Under the pieces are notes generated by a model. The model worked only from the letters and a program-made list of their open reading frames with translations. It made no database searches and had not been told where the DNA came from. The position numbers and the translations under genes were made by a program. From Microbotryomycetes sp. JL201 (Eukaryota; Basidiomycota; Microbotryomycetes), in NCBI GenBank assembly GCA_033819885.1, contig JAQYUZ010000006.1, positions 310,001 through 374,000 on the forward strand: 64,000 bases of DNA, written 5' to 3'. Shown here piece by piece: positions 38,905 through 50,704 of the stretch (position 1 is its first letter; every line of letters begins with the position of its first letter).

Positions 38905-40786
38905 CTACCTCGAGCTTTGGCTGCCACCTTGCCCCTGTATTGTGGTGGACCCGCTCGGCTGGTTGTCGGGCGTGTGACTGTGGCGGCGGTTCGCGCTTAC
39001 AACGCTCCGACTAGCGCTGCTTCGTGACCGTGATACGCTGCGGCGAGGGCTCTCGCTGGATCTTCTCTCAGGCCAATCAACGTTGCCATGGGGAATATCA
39101 ATGTCGGCAAACACCTCATTGTCTTCAATCTTTTTGTGTATGCTCTCTCGGGGCTCGATGTGCCTCTTGCGAGCGTCTTGCAGTAAAGCATCGTACTTTG
39201 CTGCAGTGGTGTCTCTCACATCGTACACCGAACGAACGATAACACCTAGAACGACAAAGGAGCTGACGATCCAGTTGACCTGGCCGAAGCTGAAAACGAA
39301 TGTCAGCCTTGAAATCTCCCGCCGAGCAGAAAGCTCACTCGAACGGGTCGTCTCCGAGCCTGTCAGTTCAGATTGTCAGATCCGTGACAGAACTATATTT
39401 AAGTCCCGTGCGTACAATAAGAACTTTTGCAAAGCCTGAAATGAAAGACGGAAACAGCCGTCAGACAGGGAGGAAGCGAGCAGTGCAGGCCGATCGGACT
39501 TGCCATGATGTGGTGACCTGCAAAAAGTCCAGCCCACAGCAGGTAGAAAAAGATGGATACGCCCCACTTGAGCTTGTTCTCGTGCTGCCAGGTCCAATCG
39601 ACTGCTCGTCTAGAATGGAGCAGGCGAGCGACCCTGCATTGTGTATGTGAGCGACTTTCGATATATAGAAGCGTGTATCCACCCACGTCATCTGCACACT
39701 GTGCGACCGCTTATTGTGCGGATACGCCAGAAAGAGCAAGACGGCCAAAACGAGGCCGAGGAGAACAAAGGTGAACGTCATGGCAAAGTACCTCCATTTG
39801 ATGCCGTCGATGCCAAATTCTTTGTTGCAGTGCGCTTGAGTAAAGTTGGTTGTTCCGAAATAAACCCACGAGAAGATGCCTGCCGAATACGTCAGCGCGA
39901 AGCATTACCGAAGCAGTGCAAGAGAGCCACACCAATGTAAAGCATCAGCTGCACGACAATGAAGCCTTTGACAGCCAGCAGAAGCTTTGGTCGAGGAATA
40001 GGTTTGAACACCGGATCCTCGGCAAGACTTGCATGCTTGTAGATTGGCTGAGGCATCGGATGTCCAGCCTCCTGCATCTTCTTGCGGCTCTTGCGTGGAG
40101 GATTCATAAGCTTGCCTCTGCGCGGCTGGTGATCGGCGTCCTTTTCGTATTCGTTGAACGAGCCCTTGATGTGCCCGTGTTCTACAATCGAGCCTCCACC
40201 ACCTCCGCTGAAAGCACCAGGTGATGACATTGCCGCACCGAGCCCGACTGGCACAGTGGACACGACATAAAGCGGAACATAGTAGAAATGGAAGGCCGAC
40301 AAGCCTTGCACTTGCAGTGTCCGAAAGAACAAGGCGGCTAAGGCTCCTTCTGACGCTGCCACCTGAAACATGAAGTTGTAAGGCGCTTCAATCGTCCTTG
40401 ACAAGATGAGGAGCACGACGTCAGCAACGAGATCCAGACTGCAGCGCGTTCGCTTTCTCACAGCAAGTTGGTGAAAATGAGGTTGAGAAATGTGCTCAGA
40501 GTCCAGACAAAGGTGGTTGCCGGACCAGAAATGGGAGGCATCGGACATAGCGCTATCAAATAAGCCCTGTGGCTTAGCGTCTGCGTGGCGTGGCAGCTCG
40601 TAGCCGACTGACCACAACAAGTTTCTCTTGCAGCTGAACACCACTCGCTCTGTGGAGATACGCGTCAGAACGAGCCCTACTACGGTGAATCGCACGACTC
40701 ACGATGGACATGCCCCCACTGCACTCGAGAAAATTCTTCTGAGGCGCCCACCAATCCCCCACGTTGCTGGTTATAAATCCAGCCAT
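38905..40786 (-). CDS. Multi-pass membrane protein, family not recognised
   Basis: A many-exon gene; starting from the ATG at 40786 (MAGFITSNVGDWWAPQKNFL). About six hydrophobic segments are visible: TTFVWTLSTFLNLIFTNLL, a weaker one around HFYYVPLYVVSTVPVGLG, LLLAVKGFIVVQLMLYIG-IF, MTFTFVLLGLVLAVLLFLAY, GVSIFFYLLWAGLFAG and VNWIVSSFVVLGVIVRSVY. A long Gly/Lys/Pro-rich loop (about 40,230-40,010) separates segments two and three; the C-terminal tail after DTTAAKYDALLQDARKRH is Ser/Arg-rich and cytosolic-looking. Junctions I trust: SVQMT-RAVDWTWQHE, HHIM-ALQKFLL-LGDDPFD-FGQVNW. The intron 39503-39436 has to use a GC donor (ATG/GCAAGT) for this frame. Topology suggests an ER/Golgi or plasma-membrane protein; I cannot assign a function. 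N-terminal exon joins are tentative. Confidence 0.65.
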
Positions 40787-41437
40787 GTCGGTCTGGGCAA
40801 GCAAGCTGACCCGCTGAAGACCTGTGCACGGTGTTTACAAAGGGGAAAACGGAGGCCCACCCCGCGCTCTTTCAGTCGGGGCGCCGAGGCAAAGAGTCCG
40901 CGGAGAAGTGCGTCCTGAGGAGTCTCGTGGCATCGGAGGCGCACGGTCGAGGCAGTGCTCGTGCACCAATCCGGTCCGGAATGTCTGGTCAATATCTCGT
41001 GACTGTTCAATGCAAACGCGGGCTTTCAGAAGAAACAAGCTGCAAGCAATTGTCAGCTGCAGCAAGATTTCCACTTTGAACCCAATGCTATTGAGAGCGC
41101 GCAGACGTTCGAAAATTGATCAGAATAAAACGCATGGTCATGAGTGGTGCGCTAAGCTGCGTTCCCTCTTCACGTGACCCGACGCGCGCGACGGAGGTTC
41201 CGAATCGAGACAGCTTGGCATATTCCCTACGCTGTTCCCGCAGCTGTGACTGCTTGTCAGGCCTTGACTTACAACGCTGGACCAACGCTGGACGAACGCG
41301 CTCCTGTACGACCGATCCGACCTCGACGACGGCAGCGCACTAGCTGTCTCCCGCCAGCCTGGATTCGTGACAAATAGCATCATAATCTTGTCAGGTGTGC
41401 AAGTTCGGCGCCAGGGCTGCTTGTCAGGTGGAGCGCC
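40787..41437. other. Divergent promoter region between the membrane protein and PAC1
   Basis: About 650 nt between two divergent start codons. It contains a TCACGTGAC site with core CACGTG at 41171-41176, the kind of element bound by bHLH factors such as Cbf1; binding is not shown. No coding frame looked real. Confidence 0.5.
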
Positions 41438-43290
41438 ATGAGCTCCGTGCTCAGTGAACGGCAAAAGGAGGAGCTGTGAGCCATCTGTCACGTCTTCAGA
41501 CTCCACTATGGTCGTTGTCACGCATCTCACATCTATACTTACCGCCAGACATCGGTCCATGCTGGACTATCTCAGCACAAATGGCTTTCAACAAACATTC
41601 GAGGCGCTCAAGAGTGATGCCAACCTCGAAGACTTTCAACCAGACCCGAAAGCGAAATGGACTGGGTTGCTTGAAAAGAAGTGGACAAGCGTGATCAGGT
41701 TACAGAAGAAGGTGGGTCGGGACGACGACGCTGGCACGACAACTTTGCCCGCTGATTGCGCGCGAAACAAATCAGATCATGGAACTAGAAGCAAAGAACG
41801 CTCAACTTCAAGAAGAACTGTCTTCTGCTCCGTCAAAGAGACCGTCGGCGTCGTCGCCAGATTGGGTGCCGAGAGCACCGGCCCGCCACTCGTTGACTGG
41901 ACACCGCGCACCTATTAACAAAGTTGTATTCCATCCCACATTCAGCCAACTCGCAAGTGCGAGCGAAGACACGACTATCAAGATTTGGGACTGGGAGACT
42001 GGCGATTTCGAAGTAACGCTCAAAGGTCATACAAAGGCAGTACAGGACGTCGACTTTGATAGCAAGGGCAACTTCCTAGGTGAGCATCACATCATAGATG
42101 TCGAAAAATAATGAGCTTAGACGAACGGACCTGCAGTCTCCTGCTCATCGGACCTCACAGTCAAGTTGTGGGACGCGAACAACGAGTGGAAGAATACAAA
42201 GACGCTTCACGGACACGATCATTCTGTTTCAGCAGCAAGATTCATGCCGAATGACGATTTCGTTGTCAGTGCAAGTCGAGACAGAACGATACGGATATGG
42301 GAGATGGCAAGCGGGTAAGAAGCTCTGAATATCCATTGAACCATGAGCCGATGGATGATCCCTGCAGCTTCTGCGTCAAGACGTTCTCCGGACACGCAGA
42401 GTGGGTTCGAAACGTCCTGCCGAGTTCGGACGGTAGACTACTCATCAGCTGCTCCGTCGATCAGGTAAGCAAGTTCCTGCTTGTGACCGAGCATTGTTGA
42501 CCAATTCTGCTGCTACAGACTGCAAGAATATGGGACGCACAGTCTGGAGAGACCAGAATGGAACTGCGGGGCCACGAACACGTCATCGAAGTCGCAGTCT
42601 TTGCTCCAACAGCGGCTTACGCGGCTATCAGAACGCTCGCAGGACTTTCAGTTCGTACATCACCGCTATCCTGTCATGTGCGCAGCTGATTGGACGATTT
42701 ACAGGCGCCAAAGACTGCAGAAGCCAAGCAATTTGGCTTATTCGCTGCAACAGGATCTAGGGACAAGTCGATTCGGCTGTGGGATGTGCAGAGTGGGCAA
42801 TGTCTCAAGACATTAGTCAGTTGTTTTTCTATTATCATGACTTGGCGTGACACTGATCTGAGCTTTGTGAACCAGGTTGGACGTTAGTCCCGTTGCGCGT
42901 TTTCATCTCAGCTTGCCTCGGCTAACGTACTTTCACCGAGATAGATGACAACTGGATCCGAGCCCTAGAGTTTCACCCATCCGGCAAGTTCCTCTTGTCG
43001 GCGTCTGATGACAAAACCATGCGGGTGTGGGACCTCGAGACCGGCCGGTGCACCAAGACGATCGAGGCGCACTCTCACTTTGTCACGTGCATGGCATGGG
43101 GCCGGCGGCTGGCGTCTGGGGGTTCGTCTGGCTCAGCAAACGGCATGACAAACGGGACAAGCGATTTCATGCCCGTTAATGTTGTTGCCACTGGCTCTGT
43201 TGACCAATCTATCAAGGTGAGTCTTTGCGAGTGGCGTGAATTTTCGCGTTGTCTGACAATGCTTTGACTATCAAGGTCTGGTTGCCGTGA
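41438..43290 (+). CDS. PAC1: Nuclear distribution protein PAC1 / LIS1
   Basis: Dynein regulator acting with NudE/Ndl1 at microtubule plus ends. Ten exons in phase: 41438-41475, 41549-41711, 41776-42079, 42137-42314, 42368-42464, 42519-42650, 42705-42815, 42876-42882, 42945-43216, 43276-43290 (1,317 nt, 438 aa). N-terminal Lis[31 protein letters not shown]; a short coiled coil ([15 protein letters not shown]) follows; then seven WD repeats, each with its WD dipeptide ([68 protein letters not shown], and the last, VDQSIK-VWLP). Exon 8 is only 7 nt (GTTGGAC), confirmed because splicing it in creates [14 protein letters not shown]. The first exon is 38 nt and the last only five codons including stop. 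Highly confident. Confidence 0.95.
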
Positions 43291-43580
43291 GCGAGTTGTC
43301 CGGAGCAATTCTTTTTCATTTCTAGAAGCGCGTTTCGCGAGAGAGCTCGAGCATGTTGTCTCATTCGCCAGTTTTGTAACACAGATTGCACGAAAGATAT
43401 CTTGGCAAGCATCAGTTATCCTGAGTACGAAAGCGCGTGGCTCTGCCTCTTCGCATGCACTTGCTGTTGTACAGCGGCGCTGAGAGTCCAGCCGCGGCCC
43501 GGACACCGGCGGCCGCGCCGACTGTCGCGGCAGTTGCTGAGCCGCTTGCTCTCTGCTTTCTTTGACACTACTCTACAAAG

Positions 43581-45277
43581 ATGCAAGCGTCCGCTGTCAG
43601 ACGATCATTGGCCAACATCACCAAGAAGCATGCCGATGACATTGTCGTAAGTCGAGTCGTCATCTTGTGCAGGTCGACAGGCCGAGAGATGCTGACACGA
43701 GAGAGTGGCCCCGGCGCAGTTTGTGACGAGCTTGCGCACGCCCGTCGGCAAGTTCAAGGGAGGCTTCAAGGACATGTACCCGGAAGAGCTGCTGTCGCAC
43801 GTGCTCAAAAGCACGAGGGAACGACTCGAAGCGATGGGCGTCGACGTCCAAGGCGGAGTTGTCGAAGACATTCACGTCGGCACAGTTCTGATGGAGCTTG
43901 GCGGCGCAAAGAGCGGTCGATTGGCATCCTTGGACGCAGGGTGCGACACCAATGTGCGACTTTGCAGCGTTCCTTTAGATGCTGATTGCAGTCTCGGCTC
44001 CGCCCCCCGGCTTGCAGTTTCCCCATCGTCTCTGGCTTCAAGGCTGTCAACCGACAATGCGCGTCGTCGCTTCAGTCTGTCACAGATATCGCCACGTCAA
44101 TCCAGGCTGGCATGATTGAGTGCGGTATCGCCGCCGGTGTCGAGCACATGACTCGAGACTATGGTGTGAGTGGCGAATGCTCCAGCTCTGTTGTCAAACG
44201 CTCGCACTGATGCACGCTGTCTCCACTAGACTCGCGCTATTCCCGTCAACATCTCCCCTTTCATCAAGAAGAGCCACTCACAAGACGCTCAGGATTGCTT
44301 GATGCCGATGGGAATCACGAGCGAGAACGTCGCAGCAGAATACGGGTACACTCGCGAGCAGCAGGACGAGTGCGTCACGAGACTGCAGAATTAACGTGAC
44401 ACGAGAGCTGATATTCGCTCGATCAGATTCGCTTGCGCGTCGCACGCAAAAGCAAAAGCAGCCCAGGACAAGGGTCTGCTCGCCGAGGAAATCGTGCCAA
44501 TGAAGGTCCGATGGGTCATGCCGGCTGATGGAGAGAAAGCAGAAGTTGTCGAGGAGCGCTTGATCGAAAAGGACGAGGGAATTCGACCGCAGACGACAAT
44601 GCAGTCGCTCGCAAAGCTCAAGCCCGCGTTCAAGGCTGACGGCACGAGCACGGCTGGCAACTCGAGTCAAATCTCGGACGGTGCAAGTGCAGTTACCCTG
44701 ATGAAGAGGAGCTTGGCAGACAAGCTCGGTCTCAAGCCGCTGGCCAAGTGGGTGGGATCAGCCGTTGTTGGCGTACCCCCAAGGGTCATGGGTGAGTCTG
44801 TGCGTCGTGACCTCATCGTAGCGGAAAGCTCATGCACGCGATCTTGGACAGGAATTGGCCCAGCTTTCGCTGTGCCGAAGCTTTTCGAGCGATTCGGCGT
44901 CACCAAGGACGACGTCGACTTGTGGGAACTCAACGAGGCATTTGCCACCCAATCTTTGATGGTTATCGATACGCTCGGACTCGATAAGAACAAGGTCAAC
45001 CCGAAAGGTGGCGCCATTGCTTTGGGGTGAGCAGTGGAGCAGGTGTGCTCCAGTGCATAGCTGAGTGTCCTCTCGTTCACAGACACCCTCTCGGGGCCAC
45101 CGGCGGTCGTCTGCTCTCAAGTTTGATCTATGAGCTGCGTAGGACAGAGCAAAAGGTCGGTGTCGCTACATTGTGCATGGGCACTGGTGCCGGCAAGGCC
45201 ACTCTTATCGGTGAGCAGTCCTCGCCTCTCTCGAGCCGGAATTCCAATCTGATGCGTGAATCTCAGTTGCCGAATGA
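43581..45277 (+). CDS. POT1: 3-ketoacyl-CoA thiolase (peroxisomal POT1/FOX3 type)
   Basis: Cleaves 3-ketoacyl-CoA in the last step of beta-oxidation. Eight exons in phase: 43581-43646, 43720-43940, 44018-44165, 44230-44369, 44427-44791, 44852-45026, 45083-45210, 45267-45277 (1,254 nt, 417 aa). Catalytic elements: nucleophile Cys in VNRQCASSLQS, NEAFATQS, His in GHPLGATGG and second Cys in LCMGTGAGKA. DDIV-FVTSLRTPVGKFKGG at the first junction and GITSENVAAEYG match fungal POT1; the C-terminus ATLIVAE is similar to that of Yarrowia POT1. The N-terminus (MQASAVRRSLANITKKHADD) lies where POT1 enzymes carry a PTS2, but the spacing does not match the R-L-x5-H-L consensus. No PTS1 is present. Enzyme identity is confident; location is less so. 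Confidence 0.94.
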
Positions 45278-45471
45278 TCGGTGCAAGAACGTGTGTAGAA
45301 TAACGAAGTTAGATTTGGGCTGTTGCATTTCGCGGTTCGTCATTGTGTTTGCGCGCTTCCGAGATGGCATCCGTCATTCCAGCGCGAGTCTCGTTCTCGC
45401 CCCGGTCTCGTCCTCGTCGATCGGCCCCTCCGACCAACGTGCACCGTTCAACCGCCATCGCAAGGAGTGTC

Positions 45472-46415
45472 ATGTCTGCTGCAGGCAGCAGCGGGTCGCA
45501 GACACGTCGCGGCGCGTTCATCGTGTTTGAAGGCCTAGACAGGTCAGGCAAGACAACACAGGTCGCCAAGATCATCGAGAACTTGAACTCACGAGGTGTA
45601 AAGGCCGTCGCATGTCGCTTTCCCGGTCAGTCTCGGCGTTCAAAAGGACTTTGGCGGTCACGTCGCGGCGCGTCAGCCGCAGACGCTGAAGCAAGGAGCA
45701 TGAGATTTCTGCAATCTTTGTCATTTGATCGTGTCACATTCAAATATTCTTGCACAAGTCAGTCCAATTGACAATCTTGGCTGCTCGCAGATCGGACTAC
45801 CTCGACGGGCAAGATGATTGATTCGTACCTGTCACAAAAGTCGGATCTCGACGACCGGGCAATCCACCTTTTATTCTCGGCCAACAGATGGGAGCGGGCG
45901 TAAGTCAATGTCAGGTAGACTCGTCCTTCCAAAGCTGAATGGTGTTTGCCACTAGTCAGGGTATCATCAAAGAGGTAGAGCAAGGCACGACAGTCATTTG
46001 TGATCGGTACGCGTTTTCTGGAATCGCATTTTCTGCCATCAAGGTCAGTCTAAAAATTATTCATGGGCTCAGATCCAAAAATCTGAACGTCTCTGACCGG
46101 CAGGGACTGTCGTACGACTGGTGTCGAGCACCGGACATTGGTCTGCCTGCTCCAGATATGACCATGTTCCTCGACTTGTCGCCCGAAGTGGCAGCGCAAC
46201 GCGGTGGTTACGGCGAAGAACGGTACGAGACTTCGGCCGTTCAACTCGCCGTCAGACAAATGTTCAAGCGGCTAGGAGACGAGGTCGGACAAGACAGGTG
46301 GACAGTGGTCGATGCAGGTCGAAGCGTCGCTGAAGTGGAGCAAGAGATTGTCAAAATTGTGGACAAGGTACTTTCCACTGCGGTCGGATCGCTGGGACAG
46401 CTATGGACAGCTTGA
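45472..46415 (+). CDS. CDC8: Thymidylate kinase
   Basis: Phosphorylates dTMP to dTDP. Four exons, 45472-45625, 45791-45899, 45956-46043, 46104-46415, give 220 aa from the ATG at 45472. P-loop FEGLDRSGKTTQ, then CRFPDRTTSTGKMIDSYL, the DR(Y) motif VICDRYAFSGIAFSA with GLSYDWCRAPDIGLPAPD, and MTMFLDLSPEVAAQRGGYG, which forms the LID region. The P-loop arginine (DRSGK) marks a type I enzyme. An in-frame upstream ATG at 45364 would add 36 residues rich in Arg/Ser with no acidic residue (MASVIPARVSFSPRSRPRRS), a plausible mitochondrial presequence; the gene may therefore encode two forms. The 3' end converges on the 5-phosphatase gene with about 97 nt between stops. Confidence 0.93.
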
Positions 46416-46512
46416 ACGGCAGAGTGTCCATATTGCATTTGCGACAGGAATATGACAATGTCTAGTATCTACGATGCGGTAAGGAATCTGTGAGCCTGGT
46501 CGCGTGTGAATA

Positions 46513-49500
46513 TCACTTGCCGGCGTAATACTCGCGAGCGTCATGTAACAAGCCAGCTTCGACGCCAATCCAGGAAGCTTCAACTTCCTGCCAAACTGTT
46601 TCTCTGCGCGATGGGATGATAGACTTGACCTAAACGGCCACACAGAGCGTTTTATTATCTCGAGACAGATTGCGACAGTCGATCGGTTTCTCACCTGCAA
46701 GTCAAATGCTGAAGACACGGGGCGATGATCTGATACATTGACCTCCCATCGCCTGTACTGACCCTTGACCGGCAGAATTTTGTCTGCTCGGTCCGCGCCT
46801 GCAGTCCGGATCGCCATGAGTTGCACGAAAATGTACCACACGAAAGCCAGAACGAGACTCACGGTGAAGAATGCGGTCACACCATGCAGGGATACGCTTC
46901 TTCGCAGAGCTGTCATACTGATCTGTTCCACGATCGTATCTGAGAAACATTTTTTTAAGCTCTCACGTGCCACGTGTTCTTACTCAAGCTGACTCACTTG
47001 TACGTGGGCGCGAACGTGATGGCAGGCTCTTTGAACGACTTGAGTCTGAAAGTCGGGTTTGTGGCGAGACCTTTATTGAGCTGATCCAGCGGCAGAAGAT
47101 CTGTGAACGTGCCGTTCTCGACAGCGGCGACGACATTGTCTCGTCGAGCGTCAATCCGATAGTTTAAATCGCCAGAGAGAATGCAAAGCTCGTGATCGAA
47201 GACGGCACTGCCATCGCTGCCGAGTGCGTACGCGCCAGGCGAGGTTGAGCCGAGTCCGACAAACGAAGAGCGGTCTTCGAGGATGTCGACCAAATCTTGG
47301 TCACGCTCTCGACGATGTGACTGGCCGGCAGCCTGTCTCGAAACGTTTGATTAAATCACAGAACACGTCAAAAACCCTCATCGGAGCGCACGCACCAGAT
47401 GACAGTTCACGAAACAGATGGACGTATCGTCGACAACGAAGCGAGTTAAAATGGCACCTTTATTCCCGTAGCGTCCACCCATGCCAGTCTTGACTGTGAG
47501 CTTCGCGGCGTCTCGCAAACCAGCCGCCTCGGTCGACTTCACAAACACGCAGCTGAACAGCTGCTCGATAGACTACTATCAGCAAACGCGCGACTGCAAC
47601 TCGGCATCTGAACGCGAACAAACCCCAATCATGTCGGCGACATGCACGACAGTGTACGGCGTTTCTGGTGGCATGGCTAACCGCACTGCTTGCACCAGCC
47701 TGTCATGCCAGGCGCGGTAGCTGGACGAGACTCCATCCGAGAAACCGCCGTTTTGCTTCTTGCCAATCAACATTGACTCTGAGACAAGCGGATAAGCGAG
47801 ACCATCAATAAATCGTAATTCTCACGTACTGGCAGTCAGCTTTTTGTCTTCAAGATCGATCTGCAACCAATTGTAAGCCTGAATTTGGCATTCCACCCGC
47901 GAACGACTTGCGCTTACCATCTCTTGGAAACCGAAGGAAATAATGTCAGGACTGTCTACTGACGACAAGACGTCGTGCAAGAAATTCAGGTTGTCGGCAG
48001 TACCGACGAGGTCCGTAGGCTTGGCAGCGTCGATGTTCCAGGTAACGCACAGCGCGCGGATCGTTCGATACGTGCAGAATTCGGGTTGACGCAGCATAAG
48101 TTCGGCGTCTGCGATAGGTGTCAACAACATGTACGCCATTTTGAATGCAAAGCGGGCCTCACCGAGCCAATCGTCGCGGAGCAAACCATCCCAGAGCTGG
48201 ATGGTCATCTCGCTACCAAGGGAGGCGACTTGAAGGACTCCATCCTGTAATGCTGATTATCGTCAGTCAAGAGACAGAGAACCCGCCAATCAGAGGCTTG
48301 CCGTGCGAAGCGTGGACGGATCCACGACTATTTTGAGAATAGGATCTTTGTGTGCCTTCCAAGCTTTGTGAACGGTCCATGGCTCTTGTGAGACATTGTA
48401 TGCATAAATATAGCCTGTCCGGAAGCCCGCCCACAGCAATTTTCCAACGCCTGCGAGCGCCGTGACCATAAACGTGGACACACGCTGCACTCGGACGCAC
48501 TCGTACGAAGTACGATCCCAGACTGAGATATACCCGTTGTCATGTCCAAGGAAAGCGAAGTGTTCTTGAGCCGGGACAATAGCACTCGCGGTCACCGCGC
48601 CAACCGGCCCAGATGCATCGGTAACGAGCTGGGGTCGCGGCAATAGCGAGAACGTCCGCGCCCCGGTTGGGTCATACACTCGCACTTGCGGTGAGCGAGA
48701 TGCCAGGGCGGACGCAGAGTGCTTCGTTGCCGGCCCCGACGATGTCCACAAGTCAGAACCCAACAATCCAGCAAAGTTTTGCTTGTCGGCTGTCCGTTGC
48801 GATTGGTGCGGACCGTTCAGATTGGGAGCGTCATGCGAGTCAGACGTTCCCCAGGTGAACACTTTACCTGCCTCGTCCAGAGTGACCATCATACGTCCGG
48901 AGCGAAAGATGGCGCTGACTGACGAAACATGAATGTGAGGCCTGGAGTGCGTGACTTTGGCTAGATGTGTATCGATCTCGAACAAATGTCCATCTTTTGT
49001 CCCGACCCAGGCGTATCTGTCATCGTCCTGAGGCGCGTCGATGCTGCCAGCTCGAAACTCGACTGCTGTGATCTTAGTTTCGCCCGCAGGTGGCATGATG
49101 GCTTGTGGCGAGCCGCCCGATGTCGACCAAATGTATACATGGTGCTGACCTGTCACTAGCCGCTTGCCACGAACCGCAAAGCTGTGAACCTGACCGGGCG
49201 AGTGAATCGGTTTGCGGTTTCGCAGAGCAGGCGGTCGTCGATTGGCAAACGTCGCATCCGGAAACTCCTGGGACCGGTCGACTGGAGCGCCTTCCTCGTC
49301 GTCGTCTGAGGAACCAGCCTCACCCGATGCGGTCAGCGTGTTGACTCTGGGGCGCACTGGTGTGACAGACACGTTGACGGCTCGCGAGGGTGGCGGGGGC
49401 GGAGTCCAGACACTTTCGCCTGCTGCATGCGCCTCTTTTGCTTCCGAGCTTGTAATCTCTGTATGCGGTCGTGCTGGGATGGCAGGCTTGCTTGAGATGA

Positions 49501-50428
49501 TGGGTTGCCGCGACGGCATTATGCAAGGCGAAGGGCTTCGACGAGGTGGATGTGGCACGATCCCATTCTCCGGGGAAGATGACAGCGCGGCCGAATCCGA
49601 CTCGGCCCGCAACCGTCCTGCAGGAATTGGCGTGGGTGCCAACAGACCATGGTTGTAAACCGAAGTCGTGGCGGCGATCGTTGCCGCTCGCAACGGAATC
49701 GGCGGCGGCGCTCGGAATGAGCTCGTCGGATCCAGTGTCGGTCTCGGAGGTATGATTGGAGCAGGTGGTTTCGCGGAGGGTAGCGGTCGCGCATGATCAT
49801 GATCGACCGGCTCAGGACTAGCTGACCGCGCAAAGGATGAAATGGTGTCGGTTGAGCTGGCGATGGATTTCGCAGACGAGGTTGTTTGCGTTCGGCGGGG
49901 AATTGGTGGAGACTGAGATGACAACCGGCTAGCCGGCTGTTTGTCTCCTAGCTCGCCACTGCAAGCGTCCTGGGCTCGAGCCGTGAGAAGGTCGCCGCTG
50001 TCTTCGCTGGCTTGGCTGACATCAGATGCTCGCTGTGGAGGATGTGGGGGAGGTCGGCGGCTGGCACTGGACGCTGTACGAAACAGTTGCGAGTCGGATT
50101 CGGAGGGCGTGACGTTTGAGCTCGGCGGTGCGGCCGAAGCGGCCCTGAAGCGTGGTTCGGGTCGCGGCGGAGGTGTCTTCCTTGCAGGTTTGGAAGATGT
50201 GTCACTTGAGCTGCTTGATGTTGTCGCTTTCGGGCTTGATGCTTCAACTTCGGCGCTCGGTTGAGCTTCGGTCTTTGGCTTGCTCGCGACAAGCGATGCT
50301 GGCTTGAGCTTGACTGCATGCTTTGGAGGCGGAGCAACGCTCGGATTTGGTGCCTGCGTCGTCGACAACTGCTCGAAGCGAGCGCGCAAGTCCTGGACGG
50401 ACGAAGGCTCAGGCGGCGGTGAGCTCAT
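46513..50428 (-). CDS. WD40-repeat inositol polyphosphate 5-phosphatase
   Basis: Removes the 5-phosphate from inositol lipids or polyphosphates. The first exon (ATG at 50428 to about 48,300) encodes a ~360-residue Pro/Ser-rich disordered head with poly-Pro SH3-ligand-like stretches (KTPPPRPEPRF, WTPPPPPSRAV), then a beta-propeller: VHSFAVRGKRLVTGQHHVYIW, RYAWVGTKDGHLFEID, HFAFLGHDNGYISVWD, KLLWAGFRTGYIYAYNV, and next-exon MTIQLWDGLLRDDWL. Smaller exons encode the phosphatase: CVTWNIDAAKP, DIISFGFQEMV, SGDLNYRIDARRDN, KEPAITFAPTYK, KKRIPAWCDRIL and VSDHRPVSSAFD, ending LLHDAREYYAGK at 46513. The arrangement of a WD40 head and 5-phosphatase tail is known from fungi and plants. About nine exons; the internal boundaries of the phosphatase part are approximate. 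Confidence 0.9.
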
Positions 50429-50704
50429 CGCGCCGGAGCGGCAGGCATTCACTCAGCCCGTCCAGCACGCCCGTTCCGCCGCTGAACTCCTATTGGTATT
50501 GGTGTAGATGCGCCGGCTCAATTGCGCTGATGCAGGGCGGAGGAAGAACGGGCGTAGCCGGATGCGCGGTCACTTATTCGACAATATTTGTCATTTCATC
50601 TATTTGTTCACTGCATCATTCCATCCCGAGGCTACAAGGGCGGGCACCTACTCCGCAGATTGGTACGGACACATATGAGCCCACATCAGAGACATTTAAA
50701 ACGC

